From NCBI GenBank assembly GCA_003415625.1, contig PYIU01000003.1, positions 3,100,001-3,164,000 on the forward strand: a DNA stretch of 64,000 nucleotides. The letters run 5' to 3'. Made by a program: the position numbers and the translations under genes. How positions within the stretch are numbered: the stretch's first letter is position 1; the number at the start of each line of letters is the position of its first letter. This DNA comes from Aquanectria penicillioides. Taxonomy: Eukaryota; Ascomycota; Sordariomycetes; Hypocreales; Nectriaceae. The notes below the pieces were generated by a model. That model saw only the letters and a list, made by a program, of their open reading frames with translations. It searched no databases and was not told the DNA's origin. Positions 38,501-49,181 of this stretch are shown one piece after another.

Positions 38501-41254
38501 GGTCGCGGGCTCGATTGAAGTCGCACTGATGAGGTTTGAGATGGAATTGGAAAGCTGAGGAAGAAAGAAACGGCGGAAGGGGGCCGGGGCGCGATGACAC
38601 GATATGGAGGGTGGCCAAAATTTCGGAGGGGCCGCCTTTTTGCTGATAAGCGGAACTGTCCGGGTCTCGAACAGACGGTGGTTTTTTTTTTTTTCTAGTT
38701 TGGGAGAGGACAACCGACAGCTACGCTGGGCTGAAACAATGCAACGGCAGCGCAGAGGGGTAATGAGTCGCAGAAGAGCCGGAGCACGAGAAGGAATCAG
38801 TAGTTGGAAAAAAAAAAAGTTGAAATAATAAAAGGAAGGGGGGGGCAGCAAAGAAGAAGTGTGACGAACGACACGGAATAGGCACGGTGAGCCACAGTCA
38901 AACTGGGCCGGGTCACGGCGAAGGATTTGCCAATGAGCGAATTGCCAATGGATAACATAACGGGCGGCCCGCCCAATCCTGATTGAGGCAAATGTCCCCA
39001 ATGCCCATGCACCACCCTTTTACTTTTGCTTTTGCACGCACTTCCGCGGGACAAAACTCGGTCAACCTCGGAATGCGGAACAAATTGCCTGCCCAAGATG
39101 CTCCGGCCCCAACGGCATTGGGGAATCCCTAGAACCCTTGGCCTTGGCCTTGGCCTTTGGGGAGGGGAAACGGCAGCCACTGGCGAGCCACTGAAAACTC
39201 ATCCCCGCTGCATCCTGTTCGTCCGTCTCCTCCCCGCAAGCCAATCACGGCCCCGGATTTTCTAATTTAGCTCTACGTAGTCGTGTGCCCGTCCACGATC
39301 CATCTGTCCTCCACGCCCTGCCCCTCGCCGTCGCTTGCTCTGGTTTTTTTTTTTCCTTTCCCTTATCCGTACAATTGCCGCCGCCCTTCTTCCCGGCCGC
39401 CGTGCCGGGTGGTGGCTGGGGCGGATTGGACTCCTCCGAGGATGTTCATTGGGGGGTGTCATTTTTTTCACTCATGGATGGATGTGATATGCTTGGATGA
39501 ATGTATTCGTACGCAGAACCAATCCTGTAGTATATTGCGCCGATTTTGTTCTCCATATTAATAATCATCAATCATCATCGGCGAATTTTTTGGGACCAGG
39601 ATCCTAGAGATTATGAATTCTTGTATCTTTTTTTTTCCCAAGCGAGATCCGATCATCTCTCATCTACAAATGTGCCGGTGGGAGCACATAATATTGACCG
39701 CTGCAAGTTAGGTTCCGTCTTCTCAGTCACATGTCACAAAAGGCCGCCACGCCACCACTCTCAGCTTTTTGCTATCTTAGCTTGTAGCGTGCGCCTTTGC
39801 TACTTGAGCTTATGCACATCATGCCCGACATGGAAAATGCAGTCCACGCGATCCGCGTACAATGATGTGAAAAAAAAAAAAGTATTGAAAAAATGGAAAG
39901 AGGGATAGAACCGATCACTAAAGAGGGTTTGTCTTGGGGGCTTGGCGACAACCTCGAGAATTAGTTCAACTCAAGGAAACGCGATTATATGTCGTACAAA
40001 GATAGGTCTAGGGTAGGTACTTTGCAACCGGGAAGTTGTCCAAACTCATCACCGCCTCTATCTGGCGTGTGCGTGTGCGTGTGCGCGTGGTGTCCGGCAA
40101 TTCCAGAACCCACCCGAGAAAAGAAAAATAGAATGTTGCCCCGCTGCAGAGGAAACGTTAATAAGTCGCAGCCAAGTCAGCCCCCGGCCGGACAGTCCAT
40201 CCGGCTCGCTCATCCGCCTTCGGGATGTGTAAGATCCGGGGTAGGTGATGTCTGGTCAGCCCCTTGTTTCGGTATGGCAGGATCACTTTCCAGATGGTCG
40301 CAAGATGTATCAGCAGGCAACTTATCAGAACCAATTTTAGATAGGAACTATTAAATCTCATACAGGGAGAACAGAAAGCAGGACAAATAAGAAAGTATTG
40401 AGCAAGTTTTGATCTCCGCTCTTGGTCCCCCCACCTCCAATGTAGCATTCTTCCTGTATCCCTCGGCTGTCTCAGTCCCCGCAACCAGAGGAAAACATCG
40501 CACTAGCCGTATTCAAATTGACTGTGGACTAGTATAAACGGTTTTAGTTGTTTGGCGCACTAAGTTAGTCTCGTTCCCCATTCTCGGTATTCTACTGCGC
40601 TCCATCTTGCGCACATGCCAAGTTGAACACCGCGAGGCCCCTCTTCCATACCCCATTGAATGAATCTAACTAAGGCTCGACTGCCACTCTTCTATTTTGC
40701 CCCAGGCCCCTTCATGTTCTCTGGTCCCTAATATCTAGTTCATGTCTGGCCGGTTACTGCTTCCGAGTTTCGCACTGCCTGTGATATCATGACCAACTCT
40801 GGCTAGTTGTTTGCTATGTACTGGTTCTGGAAGCGACCTGGCCTCCACTATATGCGCTGTTCAATGTTCCGCAGGGGCCTCTAGGTTGATTGGGGACAGT
40901 TCTTCCCAGTGGCCTTTCATTAGTAGCAGATCTAGCATTGCTGGGTTCGTACCGAGTGTTTGGTGGTTGACGGCGAACGCTCGTTTCGACTTCGCTACTC
41001 TGGGCTTGGCCGAACCTGGAGCGCATCCCGTTAGTATTCAAAAAGCTTGAGCGTATGGGTCCATGTGGGGTATTGGAGTATCTTCCGCTGATCCTCGATA
41101 CCATGTGTTTATTCCCATATTTGTTGACTCTTTGCCATGTGTTGTAGGCACCGCCAGGGATTGAATATCTTTACGTCTAGAAACCGGTCCTACGGGCCTT
41201 CTTTGTCGCTTGGTCCATTTTAATGTCTACCTTGAACTCACCTGGCCGATAGGA
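38501..41254. other. Intergenic region upstream of HEM2
   Basis: The HEM2 leader and promoter lie at the left, with poly-T and poly-A runs near 38680-38700 and 38810-38820. Four CTTGGC-like units occur at about 39136-39158, and TGCGTG repeats at 40068-40085. The minus-strand frame 40814-41104 is polar and could be a 3' exon of the doubtful gene at 41255-42167, but no clear splice pair links them. Confidence 0.45.
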
Positions 41255-42167
41255 TTAGAATAAAATTGTATGAGTGGCAATGGCTATAAGTGTGTTATAG
41301 ATCAGGGGTTGTCGACTGGACTTGGGTGACGCCTCTGAACTGGCACTACCTTCAACTTCACCCTGCTGCTGCCAACTAGAACTTGCTCGTGGCCGTGTAT
41401 GACCCCTAGGACTAACTTCGTTGGGCTTTGGCCTGGGATCACTGAGCACGAATGATTGATCTTCGCTGGTGTTTGCCCCAGTCTCGTTGTGTGGGCGTGT
41501 GCTGGAGCTAACAAGGCCACAACACTCACAAATACTTGTCGGATTGGTATGATTGCACACTACACCAACTTTGAAGATGCCAATTACCTTCCTTGGAACT
41601 ACGCTGGCTAAACCTCTCCTAGGATGTTGTCCCGCAGACAGGAGCTACGTTGGTGCTTCCTTTAGCTCCTCCTCGGCGGGTCTCTCCTAAACGGCTTCGA
41701 CTTGTCTTCTATTTTGCATTTACCTGCTCTATCCCGCATTCAGATCCCGCTGGTGGATTTGGAATTACTATTGGTTCGAGTTCTGGTGCTAGGACTGTTG
41801 TCAAGTCTGATGCTGGGACTGTTGCCGGGTCTGGTGCCGGTACTACTGTCGGGTCTGTTGTTGCTGGTGGAGGTGTTGGGTCTTCAAGTTCAGTGTCTTG
41901 ATTCATGTTCAAGCCCAGAATCCGCTCAGCTCGTCTCCTGTCCATGGAGGCCCAGGCCTGGTGTCGCCTCCTCTTTTGCTCTTCCCCTTTTTTCTTCGCG
42001 GTCTTATCAAATAGCAACTTCTCCTTGATGAACCATTCGATCCCATAATGGAAATCTGCCTTGCGCCGGTCTGAATTCATGAGGGGTCGCGGCGATGGGG
42101 ATCGTTCGCGATGCTTTTCCTTCTCCTTTCCTTTCCCATGGCGGCTGCGGTCACTTCCATGAGCCAT
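41255..42167 (-). CDS. Possible orphan hypothetical gene (two coding-like segments)
   Basis: Minus-strand segment 42167-41709 starts at ATG with a Lys/Arg/Ser-rich N-terminus (HGKGKEKEKHRERSPSPRP). It continues with DFHYGIEWFIKEKLLFD and a Pro/Thr-rich tail, ending near GGGATAGAGCAG followed by a donor-like GTAAAT. A second segment ending at 41255 begins CNHTNPTSICECCG, a cysteine cluster that could bind zinc, followed by polar low-complexity sequence. A GTAAAT...GTGTAG intron between them would be about 177 bp, but the phases do not match, so the model is incomplete. I recognise no family. It may be a lineage-specific gene, a broken gene, or chance. Confidence 0.3.
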
Positions 42168-42550
42168 GGTGGTCAGTCAACTCACAGCAGACAAGTATCG
42201 AAACGGCCTCGGGTTCGGCAGCGGCTATCAAACAGTTTACAAATTATGGCTAAGTCTCGGGATTTGGCACGAGTGAGTCAAGGGCAGACAGGACATTCGT
42301 TGATAGAATCATATTGAGAAGTGTTCTTCCGGGCTACATCAACCTCCAATATATAGGCCATGCCATGATGTGATTCGCACTTTTCGAAGTGCCAAACATG
42401 TAATCACCACAAGCCTCCAACTTGCTGTTTTTATCATCCAGCCCGGTTTCTATTTGAGCAACTCTAGGGAATGGTGGTACACAATCAATGTACAACTGAA
42501 GACAACACCCACTCAATACTCGACACAAAAGCAATCCTTGCTAGGACGCT

Positions 42551-43257
42551 TTACAACCCCCTCAGTAGCGAATTATCCCGCTTCGCAATCGGCGTGTATC
42601 GCTCCTTCAGAGCATCCTCCACAGACTGATTCACCGGGGCTGATTTCTCAAATCGCTGGTTGAGGGCCATTTGCACGGGGCTCAGGGTTGGTTCGGCACC
42701 TCCCTCGACCTTGTTGACAACCTCCTTGCCGTTCTCCAACGTAGCGGCAATCACCTCCTTGCCCTTCTCCTTGGCCTTCTCGAAGGCACCCTGAGCAGCG
42801 GCAGCGACCTTGGCACTGCCCTGCTTTACAGCAGACTCAAACTTCCTCTCGGCAGGCTCCATGCCCAACAGCTCTGATGCGCGGTCCTCGAGGTTCTCTC
42901 GCACCTGGACCCAGTCGGTGTGCTGCACCCACCGCACGGCGTTCTGAACTTCGTGGTTCCATCGGTCCTTGGCAACCTCGACGGCGGTGGCGCGCTGGGC
43001 GGCAGCGACTTCGGAGCGTGTAGGAGCTGGCAGAGGGGGAAAGGATCGACGAGGCCCTGGAGGGCGAGAGCTTGGGCGCGGAGGGCCTGGCCCTGCTGTT
43101 CGCGGGTGCGCTGGTGGGCGAGGACGGAGAGGTAGGCGAGGGAGAGAGTGAGCGTGACACCGCCGGTCTATGATGGAGACAGTCAGCAAAGAAGCACAGA
43201 AAGCCAAGGGCGACAGTGACAGCCGGGGATGCGCACAAATCCAGAGGTGAAGCCCAT
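42551..43257 (-). CDS. MIC12: MICOS subunit Mic12-like, apparent 1-nt frameshift
   Basis: Small inner-membrane subunit of the MICOS complex that shapes cristae junctions. Exon 1 (43257-43237) encodes MGFTSGF. A 69-bp intron (GTGCGC...ATAG) leads to exon 2 (43167-42551), which begins TGGVTLTLSLAYLSVLAHQR, the single membrane span, then REQQGQALRAQALALQGLVDP. At that point the frame changes: the conserved continuation PPLPAPTRSEVAAAQR is in another frame. The switch lies in a run of five G at 43035-43039 (C on the coding strand); one more base restores an open frame of 212 residues, a normal Mic12 length. Beyond it the sequence is helical and soluble (AKDRWNHEVQNAVRWVQ...), ending DNSLLRGL. The family call rests on the N-terminal signature and overall layout. 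Confidence 0.82.
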
Positions 43258-43699
43258 GGTTGGAGCTTTGGCCGGTCGACCGAGGATGAGGTAATTTGAA
43301 CGGGTTGCGTGTCGGCAGGAGATCAATTCGAGAGCGAGCGTCGGGAATTGACCTAGATGCAACGTCTCATAGCGCGCGCGAGCTCCAATGGCTCCCGGAT
43401 CGCGGGCAAAATTGTCGTCGAGGACGGTTTTTGGTGCCGAGCGTGAGGTGAGGGTTCCGGCGGATGGTGGGTTGACGTCTCGCAGAGCCTCCTTGGGTCG
43501 GCACGGCAGAGAAAACATCCCGGCTCTGCGCCAAGCCAAAAATTTCCAACCCACCAAAACCGCTGTCCCGGATCCGAGCGAGTGAACGACACGACATCAC
43601 GCTTCTGCCCGCTGCCCGCCCCCTTCAATCGCCGCCCTCTCCTCCTCTTTTCTCTGGTCTTTAGTTGCCTGCTTTGGGTGCGCATCCACTCCAGCAACA
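43258..43699. promoter_or_regulatory. Bidirectional promoter, MIC12 / mitochondrial bL17
   Basis: 442 bp separate the divergent start codons of two mitochondrial-protein genes. The plus-strand side just before 43700 is pyrimidine-rich (CCCTCTCCTCCTCTTTTCTCTGG at about 43630), typical of a fungal 5' leader. Joint regulation is an inference from orientation and function. Confidence 0.55.
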
Positions 43700-44473
43700 A
43701 TGGCCGGTGGTCTCGTCAAATACCGGCATCTTAGCCGCGACTCGTCCGCCCGCAAGGCCCTTTTGCGCGGTCTTGTCACCCAGCTCGTCCAGTATGAGCA
43801 CATCCAGACCACCTACGCCAAGGCCAAGGAGGCCCAGCGCCTAGCCGAGAAGCTCATCACTCTTGCGAAGCGGAATAACGAGCCCTGCAGACGCTCAGCG
43901 CAGGGAATTCTCTATGTACGTGGCCCTAATTGACGAGAAGCCGGTGGCCAGACGAGTACTACGGGAGGACAATCAGAGCGCACAATCGGGCCGGAAACGT
44001 CATGAGGCGGCTTAAGCTGACTGAATCGGGGTATTCCCCAACGATAGACTCCTCACGTCCTCCTCCCCAAGCTCTTTGGTGAGCTTCGAAACCGATACAT
44101 GCCCCGCGAAGGTGGCTACACCCGCGTTGTCCGCACCGAGCCCAAGAACGAGTACGACCAGGGCGAGAGCGCCATTCTCGAGTTCGTCGACGGCCCCAAG
44201 GATTCCCGCTTCATGATGACCGCCAAGACCGTCGCCCGCGACCGCATGCTCGGCAAGGACCACACCCCCGTAACCCGCATCAACATCAAGAAGGTGACCC
44301 AGTTCCGCGGTGACGACGAGTTCGAGTCCATGGTGCAAAAGTTCATTGGCCTGCGGGCTGAGGAGGATGGTCCTCAGGCGGCCAGGGAAGAGCCCTCGCT
44401 TGCCGAGAAGGAGGCGGCTAAGCTGGCAGAGAGTAGCTCAAAGAAGGCCAAGGAGTTGACGAGGGGGCTATGA
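43700..44473 (+). CDS. MRPL8: Mitochondrial large-subunit ribosomal protein bL17m
   Basis: Two exons, 43700-43915 and 44048-44473, with a 132-bp intron (GTACGT donor, CGATAG acceptor), give 213 residues. The L17 domain spans residues 1 to about 130: MAGGLVKYRHLSRDSSARKA, LLRGLVTQLVQYEHIQTT, AKEAQRLAEKLITLAKR, then across the junction LYTPHVLLPKLFGELRNRY and GGYTRVVRTEPK. Bacterial L17 ends soon after this; the further 80 residues, partly charged and helical with a Lys/Glu-rich tail, are a mitochondrial extension as in yeast Mrpl8. There is no long cleavable presequence, which is also usual for this protein. It sits near the tunnel exit of the large subunit. Frame intact. Confidence 0.95.
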
Positions 44474-44739
44474 GGCGATATTGCCCACTGCAAGCATCGT
44501 GTTTCATTAAATGGGTAGGGAGGAGTCACCTCATGTACAAAAGCTGTACCAATTATATCATGACGCATTCGATTACTACGATACGTTTACGTTCTCAAAT
44601 GAACATTTCGTGGGTCATTCATCTATCAGGTGATAATCGACTTTCTTTTTATGTACCGGCCTACTCCATATAATACCAAGATCCCAAATATTCTCAACTC
44701 CCTCATGTTGGAAACGGTCCGTTATGACTCGGGTGCCAT

Positions 44740-47018
44740 CTATATAAACTCAAAGGTATCGCCACGCTCCTGGATCATCTTGCCAACCCTCTTGGAGCCC
44801 ACGACTCGCTCCAGCTTCATCACATCGTACTTGGAAAACACGACTCTCACGCTACCTTGACCGGGTTCAATCTTCATATCCTGCTCACTCTTGCTCAAGT
44901 AGCCACCGGCAATCTCATTATAGAAGATGGGGTTGTCGGGCAACCCGTAGAAAATGACCCGCCGCACACCCCGGAATTGATATCGTCGAAAGTGATGCGC
45001 TCGCTCCGTGTAGAGCAGTAGGCGATGTCGACCGCTGAGGAAATGAGAGCGCGCGCGGGACGCCTCAGGGACATCTGTGTATTCCGAAACGGCGCCGAAT
45101 GTAACGTCATTGACAGCAGAAGAGTTGGCGAAATAGTTGCGCACGCGAACGAAATCGAGATATGATGGGATGAAGATCAGGGTGCCACTTGCGTCCTTGG
45201 CCCGCTTGACAAGGGATGGGACAATGGCAGAGGTGAAATACTCGAACCTAGCGTCGGGGTCCTTTTCGATCGACGAGGATTGGAATCGAGAAAAGGTTTG
45301 CTTGGCTTTTACGCCTAGCTGCTGAAGAGTCCCAGGATACTCGGGTTGCAAGCGGACCTTGCCAGCCCAGTTGTGGCAGTGTAATCTGAACAGCTCAGAT
45401 AACTCGGGGGTGTTAAAGGCAGACAAAACGATGGTTTGTCTGAAATACTTCGCCCAATCCTCCAGATACCAGTTGCGCACGCGGCTGAAATCGCATCCGT
45501 GGGCGTCCTTTGGCTGGAGGTTCAGGTGCTCAAAGATGAACTCAATGTGTTCCCAGTTCTGCATGAGGAGTGCATCCGCTTGGTCCACAACAACCATCTC
45601 AATCGAGCTGAGGAAGTCAAAATCAAGCTTCTTGTCCTCTTCTGATCCAATCGCCATTCGCAAACCAAGTGGGCTGGCGAAGAGAATATCCGAGTTGTAG
45701 AACTGCGAGAAATACTTGACAGTCTTTCGGGTAAACTTCATGCCTAAACGGAACATGTCGTCGTCATTACCCTCAAAGAGGTCCCGGAAGTCGTCGGGCT
45801 TGTCATCACCAAACCTAGCATCTTTGTCGGTGTAGCTTTCGTCAAAGCGCTTGCGGTTTTCTTGTTGATCAGGCTCGCATAGGTTTCGGATCGTATTGAC
45901 AATGCGGAGGCATGAGTTGCGGGTGGGGAGGAGGAACAGAACCTTGGGACGAGTGAAGCCCTGATCTCGGAGCTCAAGCTCGGCATCTTCTCCCTCCTTG
46001 GCCAGCTTGTAGTTGTTCTTGATAACTCGGTCTCGGGTTCTGGTTTTGTTAGATATGCAGTGGTCTTCAGGATACTTCGCGAAACTTACTTGAACACATG
46101 GTTGAGGACGTGGAGACAAGTCAATTGCCTCATCTGATCCGAGTTTCGAACTGTGCGGTCGCAATGCAACACATCGCGGTAGTCGAAGAGAAGCGAGCTC
46201 AGATTCTGCTGCACGGGATTGAACGAGCCAATCTTGCGGGAGGCAATTTCCTGGAGCTTTTGCTTCAGTTTCAGGCTATCGAGGCCCGACACAGGCTTAG
46301 GGACCTCAGATCCAACATCAGAGTTAGGATACATGACGGTGGCCCTCCATGACTGCATCAATGCTCGTTTCGTCGCCCAGTCATTCTTCTGCACTGCCTT
46401 GACCCTCCCTTCAACAAGGTCATTGTCGGGGTGGGCAAAGTGCAAGTCGAAGGGGTCTGCAGAGTCTCCTTCATCCTCTGAGTCTTCTTCGGGCTGTTCC
46501 TCAATAATGGCCTCTGCATCTTCATCTTGCTCCTCCTCGGCGCGGTCGATGTCCTTCTCCTCGGCTTCCTCGTCCGATTCATCTTCCGACGAGGCGCCTT
46601 CATCGTTCGGAACAGAGGTCTCTTGGTGTTCTATTTTCCTTCGCTTGGCCTTGGGCCCACTAGCATCATTGAGGCTTTGCAGGAGTGCCATGTATGGTCG
46701 AGCGGCCGACTTCTCATCGTCTTCGTCGTCTTCATCCTCTGAGTCGACATCTTCCATGACATCGTCTTCGAGCTCGGAGTCCTGGTCAGATTCGGAGTCC
46801 TTCTGTCTGTACAGCGACAAATCAACATTGAACACAATCTTTTCATCGAGTATGAATGCAAAAACTTACTCATCCTGGTCTGCAAGACGAGCTCCATCGA
46901 AACGTCTGTTGGGTCCCCAGCGGCTGGTCGCTCTTCCTCCTCGTCCGCCTCGTCCGCCTCGACCTCGACCACGGGACCCGCGCCCTCTGAAATTCCCTCC
47001 TCTTCCGCGAGGTGCCAT
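44740..47018 (-). CDS. UTP25: U3 snoRNA-associated protein Utp25
   Basis: Nucleolar factor of the small-subunit processome needed for early cleavage of pre-18S rRNA. Three exons, 47018-46870, 46806-46090 and 46039-44740, with introns of 63 and 50 bp, give 721 residues. Residues 3-32 are an RGG-type Arg/Gly tract. About 60-170 is an extremely acidic Glu/Asp/Ser region. The Utp25 domain starts with [14 protein letters not shown] and includes [17 protein letters not shown] across the second junction, [78 protein letters not shown] and [18 protein letters not shown]. The fold resembles a DEAD-box helicase with degenerate motifs (DQAD instead of DEAD). It is divergent from eIF3f and convergent with bL17m. 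Confidence 0.95.
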
Positions 47019-47473
47019 TCCGACCCAATTCTGAGTTTGATGATATCCTCAGAGGAAAAAATGGCAGTTTAGGAACTATATCAGAGTGGCCGTCGTCACG
47101 TCGAAAAAGGCTTTTTTCAAAAATAAAAAAAAGTTGGAAGTTCAAGCTTTCCCGCCTCAGCCTTGCAGGTCAAGCCACAGCATGGTGGGGGTTTTTTGGG
47201 CCCCAACTGGCGGCCTTGTCGAAGGGCGGTTTGCGCCACGATTTCGCGTCTTATCGGGTTATCAGTTAATCTTAGTGCGCACAACCCCAGGCGGTCCCGC
47301 CAACGGCAAATCACAAAAATCGGCGGCGAAAATTGGCGGAACAGCATCGCGAGAAGCTGCCTCGAGAAAGTGGTCCCTCTTTTCCTCTCCCCCCCTTCGC
47401 CCTAAACTCCTCATCGGCCCTCGACCTTCGACTTTCCCTCTCTCTCCAGCCATACGCTTCTGTACTGCCCAGC
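47019..47473. promoter_or_regulatory. Bidirectional promoter, UTP25 / eIF3f
   Basis: 455 bp lie between the divergent start codons of a ribosome-biogenesis gene and a translation-initiation gene. The eIF3f side (47385-47460) is a strong pyrimidine tract with CCCCCCC and CTCTCTCTCC, typical of highly expressed fungal translation genes. Co-regulation is inferred only. Confidence 0.55.
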
Positions 47474-48758
47474 ATGGCTGCCGCTACCGAGAGCTTCATC
47501 CATCTCTCGCGCCCTTTGGCGCCGAACACTGTCGGGCTCCAGACTAACCTTGCCCCGCTCACGGTCAACATCCAACCTCAGGTACGTCCGCTGCGTTGCG
47601 ATGCAATGCCCTGCCTTGCCCTGCCTTGCCGACTGGCTGGTACCCTATACCCTCTTTGACAAATTACCACATTGCACATCCCTCAGAACAAAGACCAAGG
47701 ACCATGTCCGGCTAACATGGGCCTGTTCTTTTCACCCCTCACTTTAGGCCGTCCTCTCCATCCTCGACCACGCCGTCCGACGAGACATCCGAGACACCCA
47801 GTCCACCCGAGTCATCGGCGCCCTCGTGGGCACCCGTTCTGAAGATGGCACCGAAGTCGAGGTCCGCTCCTGCTTCGCCATCCCCCACACCGAGGAGGAG
47901 GATCAGGTTGAGGTCGATGTCGAGTACCAGAAGAACATGCTCGCCCTGACCCTCAAGGCCGCCCCCCGCGAGTCCCTCCTCGGCTGGTACACCACCTCCC
48001 ACGAGCTCAATAGCTTCAGCGCTCTCATCCAGAACTTCTTCGGAAGCCCCGACACTGGCACCTTTCCTCACCCTGCCGTCCACATGACCATCTCCACTGA
48101 GCCCGGCGAGGATATCCAGACCCGCTGCTACATCAGCGCCCCCGTCGCCGTCAACGCTGAGCGTGCCGCCGAGAGCTGCCTGTTCATCCAGGTTCCCCAC
48201 AAGGTCCTCTACGGTGACTCCGACCGAAGTGCCCTCGAGACTATTGCCAGCGCAAAGGACGCTGAGTCCAGAACCGCCCCCGTCGTCTCCGACATCGAGG
48301 GTCTCGGCCGCTCCATCGAGCAGACCATCAGCCTCCTCGACCGTGCCAGCGAGTGGATCAACGGCGTCCTCGACGAGGATGAGGAGCCCAACAACGCCAT
48401 CGGCCAGTACCTCATGAACGCACTGTCCCTGGCCCCCAAGGTCGACCCTTCGCAGATCGAGCACGACTTTAACAACCACATCCAGGATGTTCTCATGGTT
48501 AGTTACCTGGCGAACACCATCCGCACCCAGATCGACCTGTCCCAGAGGTTGGCTGTTGCCAACTTGACCAGCCCTGACAAGGACGGTGAGGGCAAGCCTG
48601 ACGAGAAGAGCGGCAACCAGCGAGGCAACAAGCGAGGAGGTCGAGGTGGCAGGACCGGCGGCCAGCAGCGTGAGCCCCGTGAGCCCCGTGAGCCTCGTGA
48701 ACCTCGTGAGCCCCGGGAGCCTCGCGAGCCCCGGGAACCCCGAGAGCCTGCTGAGTGA
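47474..48758 (+). CDS. Translation initiation factor eIF3 subunit F
   Basis: MPN-domain subunit of the eIF3 complex that loads mRNA on the 40S ribosome. Two exons, 47474-47581 and 47748-48758, with a 166-bp intron (GTACGT donor, TTTAG acceptor), give 372 residues. The MPN domain covers about residues 27-165 ([55 protein letters not shown]). It lacks the JAMM HxH...D metal ligands, as expected for eIF3f. The C-terminal helical region runs [18 protein letters not shown] to [19 protein letters not shown]. The last 60 residues are unusual: a Gly/Arg patch ([14 protein letters not shown]), then nine uninterrupted Arg-Glu-Pro triplets before AE-stop. Convergent with the R3H gene. Confidence 0.95.
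48669..48749 (+). repeat. Nine tandem REP codon triplets in the eIF3f tail
   Basis: Nine consecutive 9-bp units encode Arg-Glu-Pro. The codons vary (CGT, CGG, CGC, CGA; GAG, GAA; CCC, CCT), so the array is not a fresh slippage product. The amino-acid periodicity is kept while synonymous sites have drifted. Confidence 0.95.
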
Positions 48759-49181
48759 AGGAAAAGCTGCGGAAATTTTGAATGATGACAGTGAAAGGAA
48801 AGGTGGCCAGGGAGAACGGAAATTCCCAACGAGAGAAGAGTTGGGAGGGTTAATCCCCTGGCCGGGCATGTGAGATGAGGCATGGGTTTTGTGTTCAAAT
48901 AAAATCACGGCGTTGTGGTAGGCTTGAGAATTCTGGCACTCCGAGCCATAGAAATGAATTCAATCGTCACATGAAAACAAAAAAAAAAGCCCACTCTCCT
49001 CACGCCCGGTCTAGGCAAAAGAATATGTCACAGTTGTATTGTCTCATCTAGTGGAATAGGCCTTGGCCTGCAAAAAAATTTCATACCATCCATCCTATCC
49101 ACCGGTAACGCCAAGATGCTAATTATGCCGTGTACGCCTATTTTGGGCCGCCCGCCTAAAACACCATCTGATGCTCACATT
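48759..49181. other. Convergent 3' flanks
   Basis: This spacer lies between eIF3f and the R3H-domain gene. AATAAA at 48897-48902 is a good polyadenylation signal for eIF3f. No coding frame is supported. Confidence 0.6.

Noticed and set aside
43030..43045. Programmed ribosomal frameshifting in MIC12
   Set aside because: No downstream stimulatory structure is evident, and the same one-base loss appears in two unrelated genes, so sequence error explains it better.
47739..48908. 389-codon frame antisense to eIF3f
   Set aside because: Mirror of a highly expressed, codon-biased gene; its Gly-Ser-Arg and Leu/Val-rich sequence is a shadow of the eIF3f codons.
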